Part shown: positions 24,001 to 32,830 of the stretch, in pieces
Numbering within the stretch: position 1 is the first letter of the stretch
Layout of the letters: every line of letters begins with the position of its first letter
Assembly: GCA_963969365.1 (NCBI GenBank)
Contig: OZ017763.1
Coordinates: forward strand, 1,922,001-1,986,000
Length of the DNA stretch: 64,000 bases
Direction: 5' to 3'
Source of the DNA: Asterochloris sp. CNOR1
Taxonomy: Eukaryota; Chlorophyta; Trebouxiophyceae; Trebouxiales; Trebouxiaceae
Notes under the pieces: model-generated
The model's input: the letters and a program-made list of their open reading frames with translations, nothing else
The model's database searches: none
What the model was told of the DNA's origin: nothing
Position numbers and translations under genes: made by a program

Positions 24001-25251
24001 CCACACCACCTTGCAGCTGCACATGGGGCCGCAAAACTGACCCCTAGTCCTACCTCCAGGGCAGCCTCCAAGCAGCACCTGAGCTTTGCTGTTGAGGTGA
24101 CATGCAAGTGGTGTCTGAGACGGCATGCCAGCCTTGATGCGCAGTGCTGATGAGCTTAGTCCCATCATCCATGCCGGCAGAGACTGTCACCTTCTTGCGC
24201 AGCTGGCGGCCCTCTGACCCCCCTGTCAGCCCCAGGGTCGACCCCGACTCCCGCTCACTGCCAGCCTCAAAGCGCCACTTGAACAAAGCGTCCAGCAGGC
24301 CGCTGGCAGCATGGTGGGCCAGCTGCCTCAGCGCCTGCAGGATCTTGGTCCAAAAGGGCTCGATGCCAGTGTCACCCTGCAGCAGGGGTGCACTGGGCGT
24401 CGCTAGTCCGGTTGGGCGTGCTGCTGTCAGCCTGCAGGGGCCAGACACTAACATTGCTGGGCCGGCAGGATGAGCTGTTGGCTGCGATTCAGGCCGCTGT
24501 CAGCCTGCAGGGGGCAAGGCAGTGGGAGTCGCCAGGGCAGCGAGATTGGCTGCTGGCCGCAACTTGAGCCGCCGTCGGCCTGCAATGGACAGGCAGTGGG
24601 CGTCTTGATGCCAGTAAGTCTTGCTGCTGGCCGCGAATCAAGCCAATGTTGGCCTACAGGCGCCAGGGACTTGACGGCCAAGCAACAGGGTGCAGGAATG
24701 ACAGTGACACTGGTGCTGCCCTGCTGACTGCCCCGCCCTGCCGCTCCCCTACTGCATGCAGGCGGGGTGAGATGCTGTGTCCAACCTGCAGGAGACAAGC
24801 TCTCATGTTCCTGGGCAGCATAGCATGCTCAGTGCTGTGGCTGGCTGCTGTCAGCGGCCCCACTGCTGCGGGCTGCCAGCCACTGGAGCTACCTCAAGGC
24901 TGTGGAGGTCAGGCCCAAAGGAGAGGTCTGCACAGCTCAGCATCTCAGACACTGCGCCGCCACTGCACCAGGTCCTTCCACATCAGCCCTGCCCTGCTGC
25001 CCCAACAGACGGTGTCCAGCGCAGGGCATGCAGGACACTCAAGTCCACACGCTTGAGCTCGTTTGAAATGTCTTGTAACTTACATCGTGCACCTGGAAGT
25101 CAGCATCTTCCACCTGCATGTGGTGCACAAAGCATGACGTGCTCACATGATCAACACGATGATCCACAGCAGCGTCCACTTTGGCCTTTGCTGCTGTCTT
25201 GAAGTGGAGCAGCACAGTGTCTGCCACAGGCACAATAAACATCTGCGCCAT
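1..25251 (-). CDS. FRY: Furry (FRY)-type cell morphogenesis scaffold, 3' end beyond window
   Basis: A giant HEAT/ARM-repeat protein spread over at least 35 short exons on the minus strand. Furry proteins scaffold NDR/LATS kinases and control polarity and cytokinesis; that role is family knowledge. Conceptual exons follow the plant Furry order from N- to C-terminus: KTAAKAKVDAAVD (25.2 kb), KQSKHAAVAYPLI (20.8 kb), IGLRALLSVVM (19.4 kb), ALGYCHPDNLPPLFEE (13.2 kb), LDLFDTCIDQCY (10.1 kb), GNLQDSYQQFQYQLSAKLA (8.5 kb), QHQVLTCLAPWCENL (8.0 kb), AKRVTLFLARVAPQHTIDTL (7.0 kb), EHDEDFRGHLPLLFHATLT (4.8 kb), ECNSRHFAGRSHQ (3.3 kb) and FSVLPWLCVHF (0.85 kb). The first in-frame ATG is at 25251, followed by MAQMFIVPVAD. 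The last exon seen is at about 290-440, so the C-terminal part lies outside. Exact boundaries of many exons are uncertain; the family call is firm. Confidence 0.9.
630..869 (-). repeat. degenerate duplicate of a FRY exon edge
   Basis: 797-869 (exon segment encoding FSVLPWLCVHFRHSSH on the minus strand) and 630-704 (FSVRPSLCVHLRHSSH) are clear copies about 167 nt apart. The second lies in the following intron. The copied stretch continues past the coding part into a shared AATAGAGCAGCAATGC-like intronic flank, so exon end and junction were duplicated together. Confidence 0.75.
7866..7922 (-). repeat. decayed copy of the QHQVLTCLAPWCENL exon segment
   Basis: This stretch closely resembles the FRY exon segment at about 7980-8036; both contain CAG(A/G)GAGCCAGGCAG. 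Its minus-strand translation has LVLSCLALWCKNS where the exon has QVLTCLAPWCENL. It lies in the intron just downstream of the exon, so it is read as a degenerate duplicate of exon sequence. Confidence 0.65.
8049..8180 (-). repeat. exact-period 66-nt tandem duplication at a FRY exon start
   Basis: 8049-8114 and 8115-8180 are two head-to-tail 66-nt copies differing at 7 positions. On the minus strand each begins with its own CTGCAG splice acceptor. The downstream copy is the canonical exon start (RDHPELSELL...). The upstream copy reads RDHLELSELL... in the same frame, without a stop, into the canonical copy. Either acceptor therefore keeps the reading frame, giving a protein with or without 22 extra residues. 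Confidence 0.9.
14205..14262. repeat. CA/TG-rich microsatellite with hairpin potential
   Basis: An AC/TA-rich run (ACACACATACACATATGTAT) is followed after about 20 nt by TGTATGTGTATG, which pairs with the CATACACAT part. It lies in a FRY intron. No function is inferred. Confidence 0.45.
15277..15306. repeat. short interstitial telomere-like tract
   Basis: The tract reads CCCTAACCCCTAAACCCCTAAA, three imperfect units of the complement of TTTAGGG, inside a FRY intron about 48.6 kb from the true telomere. The 7- and 8-nt spacings differ from the terminal array. Confidence 0.6.
19099..19770 (-). repeat. cluster of exon-derived copies around FRY exon 19346-19540
   Basis: The exon edge around 19346-19435 (LRLAGGKKFDPA) recurs, degenerate, at about 19245-19325 and 19099-19175, each with CTGCCAGC(A/C)GCA-like blocks. 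On the other side, 19470-19560 (around the acceptor) recurs at about 19675-19765 with GTGAGGCTGCCAATGGC conserved. The exon is thus bracketed by decayed copies of its own two ends. Confidence 0.65.
24473..24668 (-). repeat. tandem 73-75 nt units in FRY intron 1
   Basis: Three consecutive degenerate units start near 24473, 24548 and 24621. Each contains GCTG(C/T)TGGC(C/T)GC and a GCCTGCA- or GCCTACA-type core. They lie in the first mapped FRY intron, upstream (in transcript order) of exon 24191-24376. No coding frame is conserved. Confidence 0.55.
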
Positions 25252-26100
25252 GTGCCCCTCTGCTTCTGTGGATGACTCTCCTGAGTCACATTGTGAGAGT
25301 CCAGCCGAGGTAGAGGCTATGTACACCAACACCTGCTGATTGCAGCATCAAGAAATGCAAACAGCATGGCATGTATCAGATGGTTCTTCACTCTCAGGAC
25401 TGGCAGTTCTTAGGACAGCAGCCTGGAGCGCCGAAAAAGTCAAGCCGGGGGCAGAGGACACGAGAAACGGGAAATTATTCACAATCTGCCGTAGGTCATC
25501 GTATCACAGGCCATGTGACACCCCGCAACATGTCATCAGATCGGCAGGCCATGTGCTCCTGCATGTCATCTGCAGGCCAGGTTGGCATTGATGCCTTTGC
25601 CGTTGCTTTAATAACACGTTGCCCCTCTAGTGAGAGGGGCAGGCGTGCATGAACTGATTTTTGACAGAACCAGGTATGCTTGAAGGCATTCCTGGCTGAC
25701 ACCTGCTTCAAGTTCAGATGGTCCACAAAGTCCAGGGCATTGTTGGTGGGCTAGAGGTTTTTTTGTGCCGGCTTGCAGCTGCTCATGTATGCATCTCCAT
25801 AGTGTGGACTGTACACAGCTGGGCAAAATCTGCAGGGGGCACAGGCCTGTGACTGATGCAGCACTTGTTTAAACCTCCTCAGAGATGCTGGGCGCACCGC
25901 ACAGAGCTTGATTCCCAAATGCCGCACATGGTGCAGAACAACCCATGCAGCCTCAGTATAGCACTCGTGCGCACATGCTTTAAACCCTTGCAAATTAGTT
26001 GGCCGCATACGCAGCACGGCATTACTCACTGGGACGGCACATGTGCTGCTTTCATGGGGGATGGGGTAGGGCATTTACAGACATGCATTCAGATAGTGCA
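25252..26100. other. spacer between FRY start and the nuclease gene; one strong hairpin
   Basis: About 850 nt without a supported exon, assuming FRY starts at 25251; an upstream FRY exon cannot be excluded. It should contain the FRY promoter and the nuclease gene's 3' end. A perfect 8-bp stem, GCCCCTCT-AGTG-AGAGGGGC, lies at 25621-25640, about 460 nt past the nuclease stop codon. No other structure was recognised. Confidence 0.4.
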
Positions 26101-27796
26101 TCAAACATACATAGGGTTGAAGTCTGATGTGGCTGTTTGAAACGCAGGTGATCTGTGCAATTGTTGCAGGAGCTGACTCACATAACTTGTTTGCAGCTCC
26201 TGAGGGTCTAGGAAGCCTTCAAGCTCAGACAGATTGGCCACACCTTCACCAGCAGCAGCACCCTCCAAGACAAGCCTTTGTCTTTTAGCGACAGGCATCA
26301 CATCTGCATCCAAGGTCTTTGGCACAACTCCTCCCTCAGTAACCTCCTCACTCTCAAACAGCAGATCAATCAAGCCCCAAGCTGCACTGGAGCAGGGCGC
26401 AGGATAAACACGTATGGTGCGGCCGTCTAGCCAATAGAACCTGTAGTCCTCCCTGAGGTCTGTCAGCACCACCAAAGGTTTGAGCCTGCAGACACAGAGC
26501 ACTTTGGTATCACAGGCCAAATTCAAGCCAATGACATGGAACATGAGCAAAGGGATTAAGGACTCACTTCGCTGAATGAATGTTGGCCAGCAACAAGGAG
26601 ATCTTAGCTTGAGCTGTAGCTGCAGTGTCTGGCTTCTTCTTAAGCTCAAACAGCAAGCGAAGGCCATGCTGCAGCATTTACGAGGAATAAAGGCAACACA
26701 TATGACTCAGCACACAATTAACCTGACTGCACAGATACAGGCTTGCACAAGCTTGACAGCTCATGTACCTTATACTCTTCGGCCTGGTAGGCCACCTTGT
26801 CAACGACGGCCACATCGGTGGTTCCTCGGAACTTGTAGCCGAGCTCTGCTTGGTGCGCCCCATCCATTAAAAGCTGGGGATAGTGGTTGGCATCCATGAG
26901 GCGATATGATCTGCATTAGGGGTCAACATATGGAGTCAGCATTAGATACATGCTTTGCAACATTGCTGTCATGTGACCAAGCTGCCTCTTTACCTGTCTC
27001 GCACCCGCATGAGCTTGTGCAAGTGAGGCATGTACCGGTCAGCCTGGGTCTTCTCCAGCCTCTCATCCCAATCAAAAGCTGGCACCTGCCTTGGTGTGAC
27101 CGAGATGGTGCCGTTGAATACATCTAGCTCCAGCTCTGCAGCAGGTCATCGCAGATGTACATTTGAGCTGTAGATCAAGCATGCGATTGTTTGAGAGAAG
27201 GGTGAGCAGAAGGTCAGCGTACAATGGCGTCTTACTTGCATTGCCCTGAATTATGTTCCAGACTTCAGTGTTAACATCAGAGACACGGACTGATTTGTTT
27301 GACTCCCTGTCCTCTTTCAGAGCCTCCCTCACAGCCTCCTTTGTGAGCAACACCTGGCGCTGTTCATTCTGAAGACCACCTGCAACACAAGGACCACAAA
27401 CTAGGAAACCTTACCCCTATGGCCTCAAGCTCTACACCATGCAGTTTCAAGGCGCAGCCTGCGCTTGTATTGAGCAGATGTGCCCTGCACGCCCAAGCTC
27501 TGGGCCCTCCACCAGCCCTGGTGGCAGGACCCTGGACAGTGCCTCCCGCAAGGCGCACCCCCTGCTGCCGCACGCCATGCAGGTCAGATCTTACAGCCCT
27601 GACTGGGATCCTTACCTCCAGCCACCTGTTGGTTTCGGAAGCTGTCCAGCCTCTCCTCTGCTTGCTTCCATATGATGTGGAGCTTGGATGATTTGGCAGG
27701 ATCCTCCTCTGCCACCCATGCAACCTTGGCCTCTCTCACATCTGCCAACAGCTTGTTCTCCATGTCTTCAGCATCCATGTCTGCAGCCATCAGCAT
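26101..27796 (-). CDS. PD-(D/E)XK nuclease-like protein, Crinkler-type
   Basis: Six exons: 27616-27796, 27236-27379, 26994-27135, 26769-26910, 26568-26668 and 26101-26485. They sum to 1095 nt, giving 364 residues plus stop with all phases matching, so the gene looks intact. The N-terminal 110 residues are charged and helical (DMENKLLADVREAKVAWVAE). Residues about 185-260 look like a PD-(D/E)XK fold: D188 in RGTTDVAVVD, E211-L-K213 in LLFELKKK, Q223 in TAQAKISLLL, then a hydrophobic strand KPLVVLTDLREDYRFYWL. This order (D, ExK, Q, TDG-like strand) is also typical of the nuclease-type C-terminal domains of Crinkler-like proteins found in algae, fungi and oomycetes. The tail (VAKRQRLVLE, then an acidic-helical stretch) is unassigned. 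Nuclease activity is inferred from the motif only. The first codon is a true ATG. Confidence 0.7.
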
Positions 27797-28370
27797 TGTG
27801 GATGGCAGGCTGAGCCTCTGTGTTCAGGCGCAGAAGCACATGACACTGACAGCAGGAAATGCGCACCTGCGCACTAGTCGGAGGTGCTCAAGATTGTATT
27901 TGGCTGCTGACAAGAGGTTGCTGTCAGCAGGGTGCTCAGGCTTGCATCTAGCTGCTGACAAGAGCTTGCTGACAGCTATTGAGCTGTGCTTGGTCTTGAC
28001 AGTTTGCAGGTGACAGAAGTTGGCAAGTGCAGAAATTGAAACCAGCAGCAGCCTTCTGCGGACTGCAAGGGTTCAGGGTCTCCTATAGCACTGCAAGGGC
28101 CTTCCAAAGCCTCGGTACTACTACTTTGCCTTCCGACCTATAGTAAGCCATGTGACGCCCTGTAACATGGCTTGAAACTTCAAGGCCTGCTCCGCAACAG
28201 AGCTTATTCATCGTGCTCATGCCCACCGGAATACTCTTAATGATGGTTTGAGGTTTCAAATGAAAAGTCAAAGAGCTTAGGACTGTGTGCCCACTTAGAG
28301 CTTTTCAATCTCACCATAGGTAAGCAGGCTAGAATGAAGTCTAAGCCAGGGCAGTGGCAAGAGGCAAGAG
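27797..28370. other. spacer upstream of the nuclease gene
   Basis: About 570 nt with no convincing exon. The part around 27880-27980 has three GCTGCTGACA(A)GAG-like blocks, short imperfect tandem repeats. It presumably includes the nuclease promoter (minus) and the upstream edge of the broken gene at 28371 (plus). Confidence 0.4.
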
Positions 28371-29400
28371 CGCAACTTTGAGATTGTTGTCAACCACATC
28401 ACCACCAATGAAGACCAGCTGCCTCAGGTCTCGCGGCATAGCATGGCGGCTCTGAAGGATGTCTTTGGACACAACATCAAGAAGTACTCAGGCACTCTTC
28501 ACCACAAGTCCGGCAACCACCATGTACATTTCCTTGTGATGTCTAAGGCTCCTCAGACCAAGAGCGCTGTCAAAGCCAGTATTGCTGCCTCCATGGCACT
28601 CATCTTTGGCACACAGGACTGACTCTGTGGAAGTGAAGTTGTTCAATGAGTTGAAAGCAGATGCTGGACCAGCTCACGGCCTGAAGGGGCTTGGCGACTA
28701 CAGGTCGCTGTACGTGAACAATAACGACCATGAGAATCACCGCCCAAAGCATCCTGAGCACAGGACAGTGGAGTTCATGTGTGGTGGAGATTGGGAAATT
28801 TCACATGGAGGTGCCAGGAATAGTGCTGGACGACAGGGACCAGTGCAAGTGGCAATAGCGGCCATCAGGGCAGGGACTCCAGAGTTGCAGTGCAAAAACT
28901 ATGAGGAATTCCAGCGTCTGCTGAAGCTGCCGCAAAGAGTGTGGGTTGCACCATATATACCTTGCCGAAGGTACCGGGCTTCTTCAGTACTGTGCCCAAG
29001 CGCGTGGAGGGTGACTTCGTCCCCAACCCTGCCTATGATGAGGAGGAGTTCAAGGCCCTACCCAAACAGGAGCAAACCAGCAAGCGGAAGCGCACCATGA
29101 AGTATATGCAGGGGCCAGACGGGCTAAGCCTAAGGGAGGAGGTGGTGGTCAGGCACAACTTTCTGGAGGGACACCCTCCTGATTTTTTACAGATTCAGGC
29201 TCCTTGAGCCAATCAGGAAGTTGCAGTCTAACAGGATGCTCACAGTTCCCAAGTTGAAGCAGCTCTACGAGGAGGCATTCATTGATCTGTTCAAGGACTA
29301 CCCACCTCCTGGATGGACGTCTGGTCGTGCGCCAGCAAGGGCATGTGTCAGTTACAATCTGCCAGCAGCAGTTATTGCCGATGTGATGAAGGCCAGATGA
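28371..29400 (+). pseudogene. broken gene, weak amidoligase-like resemblance
   Basis: Four overlapping open segments read as one protein if three small insertions are discounted: a GACT doubling at 28617-28624, one extra TA in TATATA at 28954-28959 and one extra T in the T6 run at 29183-29188. The stop is at 29398-29400. The first segment has FEIVVNHIT, then KKYSGTLHHKSGNHHVHFLV; the second has GDYRSLYVNN and HRTVEFMCGGDWE. The spacing of an HVH segment, a Y-x-S-L block and a TVEF block resembles the putative amidoligase family (ATP-grasp-unrelated COOH-NH2 ligases, glutamine-synthetase fold), but the match is from memory and weak. The lower part (EEVVVRHNFLEGHPPDF; KLKQLYEEAFIDLFKDY) is unrecognised. 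No start codon was found in frame upstream. It could be a decayed gene or a good gene with sequence errors. Confidence 0.4.
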
Positions 29401-29961
29401 TGCAAGCTTGTTTACAAGATCATGAACTTGTCTGAATCACCATGCCACAGCACAGGTGTGGAAGGTGCGTCCACGTACCACACCGTATGACTTTGTAACA
29501 GATGCACAGATTGCGCAAGTGCAGCCCTTTTCAAGGGCCCAGGAGGTCCTCTTGTGCCACCAGGGATTCAGATGTAGATGCTGCCAGGTCCAAAAAGCCA
29601 CCACATGTGTTGGTCAGGCCAGCTCCCTCTGAGTAATACCTTCAAGTGTAGTTCAAGTGTAGTGGAACCTTTGCTGTGCAGTGGCAAGCCAAAAGTAGTT
29701 GATTGGCCCAGAGAACAGGGTTACGCGGACATGCAGATCTTCAGTTCATGTAGACCAAGAGTGTTTCAAGTGTAGTCTGTTGGGGGGGCAAGCCTGCAGG
29801 CTTGCCCCCTTGCGTGATCTGATTTTGTGGAGTGAAATCTGACTTTCTGAGTGGAATGTTACACCGCTCAGTAAGATATGACTTTCAGCAGAGAAATGTA
29901 CCTGTGCAGGTAATTGGCGGTAGGAATTTCAATGTAGATCAGCAAACAATCAGAGGCTTGC
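29401..29961. other. spacer with direct repeats and a 26-bp palindrome
   Basis: No gene supported. TTCAAGTGTAG occurs at 29641-29651, 29652-29662 and again near 29765-29775, followed by a G-rich palindrome. The arrangement (direct repeats flanking about 110 nt, then a GC-rich foldback) suggests mobile-element debris, but no element family was recognised. Confidence 0.45.
29784..29809. repeat. 26-bp perfect GC-rich palindrome
   Basis: The left half is GGGGGCAAGCCTG and the right half is its exact reverse complement, centred on CCTGCAGG. It lies about 150 nt beyond the 3' end of the recombinase gene and could form a 13-bp cruciform or a transcript hairpin. Confidence 0.9.
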
Positions 29962-32830
29962 TCAGCCGCTCTGCTTACGCTTGCCAAGCAGCTTGGAGTC
30001 ACTGCTGTACCTGCTGCATAGCTGCTGCAGTGAGGTGACTGTCCTGGTGGCAGAAATTCGCTCACGTTCCATTTTTAAAGCCCCGACCACAGCAGCCATG
30101 GTGCTTCCCAAGGCAACCATGCGGTTCCTGACCTCAGCAGCAAGGCCGTTCTTGAATCTTGAGAAGGCCATGCTGCTGGCCCTTGCTTCTTTCTTGCTGC
30201 CATGCCACCTGCGGAGGTCTGAAGGCACCGCTGAGATCTTGGAGAACGCCTCAAATGCTTCTGGGACTGTCTGGAAATCTGAGAGCTTCCACACCTGCAG
30301 TTCACAAGGCGACAAGGTCTGACCAGTACACAGGCGCTCAAGCTGAAAGGCAATTGACTGCATACCTGTTTCTCGACCAACAAGGAGTCCCTCTCATCCC
30401 CGGGGCTCAGCGCACTGAGGGCCTGAGGCAGCAGAGTAACGCCATAGCTGGCCTTTGAAGCCAGAGGCACCCACAACATGGGGTTGGCGGATGCTGGAGG
30501 CTGAACACTGGAAAGAGGCACCTGGGGCAGCATCACCACAGGGGCAACTGGCATAGGCGTGGCCTCCTTTCCACTCAGCGTCTTGAAGAAAGCCTGCGAC
30601 ATGGCAGGGGAAAAGGTCAGAGCATGGTTGATCTAGATCTGGACACCTCAAGGCCACAGCGCTCACCATTGGGTTGGTGAAAAACTCATTTTTGTCTTTG
30701 AGAATCCTCTCAGCAGCAATGTGTTTGTCCCATGTCCCTTGCCGCAGCTGCTTGCCTACAGCGCTCTGCAGAAGGCGACTGGCTGCTGGCGGGATGGTGC
30801 AGAGCCACTGGTCCCCATATGACTGAATTCTCAAGCTGGCGTTCTGCACAAACACCTGCCGCAGGTGGTCGATGGCGCGTAAGGGCGCCAGCAAAGGATG
30901 TGCAGGGTGGCATCGCACGCCAGCTTGGCGCAGGAGTACTGTCAAGCCCGGGATGATGCGATCCAGCACATCCTCCTCAGCCTGCAGAACACAGTCATAT
31001 CAGTCCCCCCATTCCCCGATTTTGGGGATTTGCGTGAGAAGCACTGGCACTGCAGTGACCCTACCTTGAAATCAGCCTGACCCAAACGATGATTCTCCTT
31101 CCAGTCCCGTCCCCACCCAGCCAGCCTGTGGGCTGTGTCTGAGTCAAAGATGCAATACAGGTCTGTGGTGTCAGACTCATGCCTGCATGGCACAACACTG
31201 GTCAGCTGGAGATACTGTTGTGCAAAGTGCACAGCCTGGCCTGAGTTGCCTACCTCGTTGCCGTCTTGATCTCCGCTTTGTTGATGCCCACATTGTTTGC
31301 CGCCTCCACACCATGCTTCTTGAATTTGTGGCTGACTTCCCCTTTTGTTGAGTACCCATCAAGCCTGCCACAGGGCACACCTGCGATGTAACAAGCCACA
31401 GATGTCACCCACAGCCGTGTCCAGAATCTGAAGCATTAACGCACGGGCTCACCAGCAAGGTCAAAAGCCTGCCGAAGGTGAACGTTGAGGGTCTGCCCAC
31501 TTATGGGCTGATTCCCCTGCATGCTAGGGGCTGCAACAATGTAGTTGGCCAGATCCTCAAGTTTGATGCCCCTGTGGAAGGTAGCAACAGCCAGGTCGGC
31601 AAGTGTTGCCTGAGGACAGATGCGATGGTCTCGATACCTGCGGCAGAGGAGGCATATAAACTGAGAACACACTGCAGCAAACTGCCCAAGTGCGTGTGAC
31701 AACATGAATGCGCATACCTGACGACACCAGGAATATCCACCTGCCCAGGCTTCACAGTCTTCCCCTGCATGCTACCACAGAGGATTGCCACAGAGGGCGT
31801 TGGCCCCACACCATCCTGCGTCCTCAGTGCCAGGCAGCTCCAGGGAAGCTTGCGCAGGTCATCAGAGCGGCCCAGTGTGGCTGGCATGAACGTCATTGCC
31901 AGCCTCAGCAGACAGGCCCACTGCCACTGCTTCTGCTGGAAAGCTGCTTGCAGAGACTGGCACAGCTGCTTTGCACTCAGTGCGGCATCCACCTGCAGAT
32001 GCAAGCAACAAGCTGGGGTCAGACAACGCCATCATTCTGTTTGCACAACATGCTCTGACCAGGTCCATACACACACCTGAGCTGCCACTTGGCACTGCAT
32101 TGGATGAGCCCACTGCCGTGGACTCACATTGCAGCCCAGCTGACTCAGCCCGACTGAAGCCAGGCCATGCACAAGGATGTGCTACTCACCGATGTTGGTC
32201 TGGGTCAGCATGACATCATGGCCTGGCACCACTTGGGCTGTGCGAGCCAGGCTGCAGTAGGCATCCACTGCAGAGGGGTTGCCTGGCAGAGACTTGACAG
32301 CCCCTGGCTTGGCAGAGATGCTGGGTGTGGCAGGGCCTGCAAGGGTGCAGCTGTGCACGCCTCAATTTGCAGATTCTGCCTCGTGAAGCAGTAGAAATGG
32401 CCATGAATAGGGTTGCATTCTAGCAGGCTCGTTATTCTGGGGGGCCTCGCATGCCGCCACGGAAAGCAGTGTCAGACTTGGGGCCAGCATAGCTCAAATC
32501 AAGAAAGTCACCTGCAGCCTGCACAGCCGCAACGCTGGCGCTTTCTGCCTTGGCCCTCCCTTTGCCATGGTTAGGTTGGCTTGCAGGCAGGGCAGGTTTA
32601 TTTCTATTCACTCTTCCGATCCGACATCACCATTTTGGCTGAAGCTGCCCGGTTCGATGCTTGCACGCCCTACTTATCTGCCTCCGCTTTGTTGGTGGTG
32701 CCTCGTCTCCGGAGTCAGAGATGATGATGACGTCCTGCTGCACCCTCTTGGCCGTTTTGCGTGCAGTTTGCTTTGTCCTCTTTGGTGCTGAGCAACCACT
32801 GAATGAATCATGTGATGCTACAGCCCCCAT
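29962..32830 (-). CDS. Crypton/Ndc10-like tyrosine recombinase
   Basis: Ten exons: 32631-32830, 32461-32579, 32190-32336, 31718-32012, 31453-31637, 31254-31380, 31065-31182, 30667-30981, 30366-30593 and 29962-30294. They total 2067 nt, 688 residues, no stops. The acceptor at 32012 rather than the stronger one at 31992 is needed to keep frame. Residues 17-29 read KRTKQTARKTAKR; residues 34-43 are a SUMO-interaction-like VIIISDSGDE. Candidate catalytic residues: R204 (TLGRSDDLRKLPW), H333-x-x-K336 (SHKFK), H359 (TRHESD) and Y367 (LYCIFD). The AANNVGINKAEIKTATRH block matches the helix before the RW...Y signature of CBF3/Ndc10-type Crypton recombinases. Residues about 430-530 contain LRQVFVQNASLRI; the last exon has TVPEAFEAF...DLRRWHGSKKEA, like the GCR1_C DNA-binding domain. 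In active recombinases the second basic residue is normally Arg, so activity is uncertain. The first two junctions are the weakest. Confidence 0.75.
32753..32779 (-). other. histone H3 tail-like segment in the recombinase N-terminus
   Basis: The codons from 32779 down to 32753 read R-T-K-Q-T-A-R-K-T. The first eight residues equal histone H3 positions 2-9 (R2 to K9), and the ninth is Thr where H3 has Ser10. The preceding residues are APK, not the H3 Ala1, so the mimic is internal unless the protein is processed. The flanking DNA does not otherwise read as histone H3. Confidence 0.85.

Larger units (their letters stand above)
18245..25251 (-). other. FRY: FRY exon map, N-terminal third
   Basis: Best-defined exons, listed 5' to 3' on the minus strand: 25147-25251, 24191-24376, 23777-23941, 22667-22867, about 21100-21151, 20730-20906, 20264-20437, 19346-19540, about 18750-18930 and about 18245-18340. 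Those with exact ends have whole-codon lengths (105, 186, 165, 201, 177, 174, 195 nt) and phase-0 junctions, so they join in frame. They cover the conserved Furry N-terminal region. The 20730-20906 exon is followed by a GC donor (GCAAGC) instead of GT. The intron between 24376 and 25147 holds about three copies of a 73-75 nt unit. Confidence 0.75.

Noticed and set aside
24144-24473. Plus-strand open frame opposite FRY exon 2.
   Set aside because: Antisense shadow of a well-supported exon; no family resemblance.
25252-25332. Extending FRY upstream to 25332.
   Set aside because: The codon there is GTG, and the sequence before ATG 25251 is not conserved with Furry; an upstream exon remains possible.
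28371-29400. HUH-type rolling-circle replication protein, because of the HVH segment and an RAGT-like block.
   Set aside because: No nick-site Tyr motif or helicase part could be placed, and the other blocks fit an amidoligase-like order better. Neither is proven.
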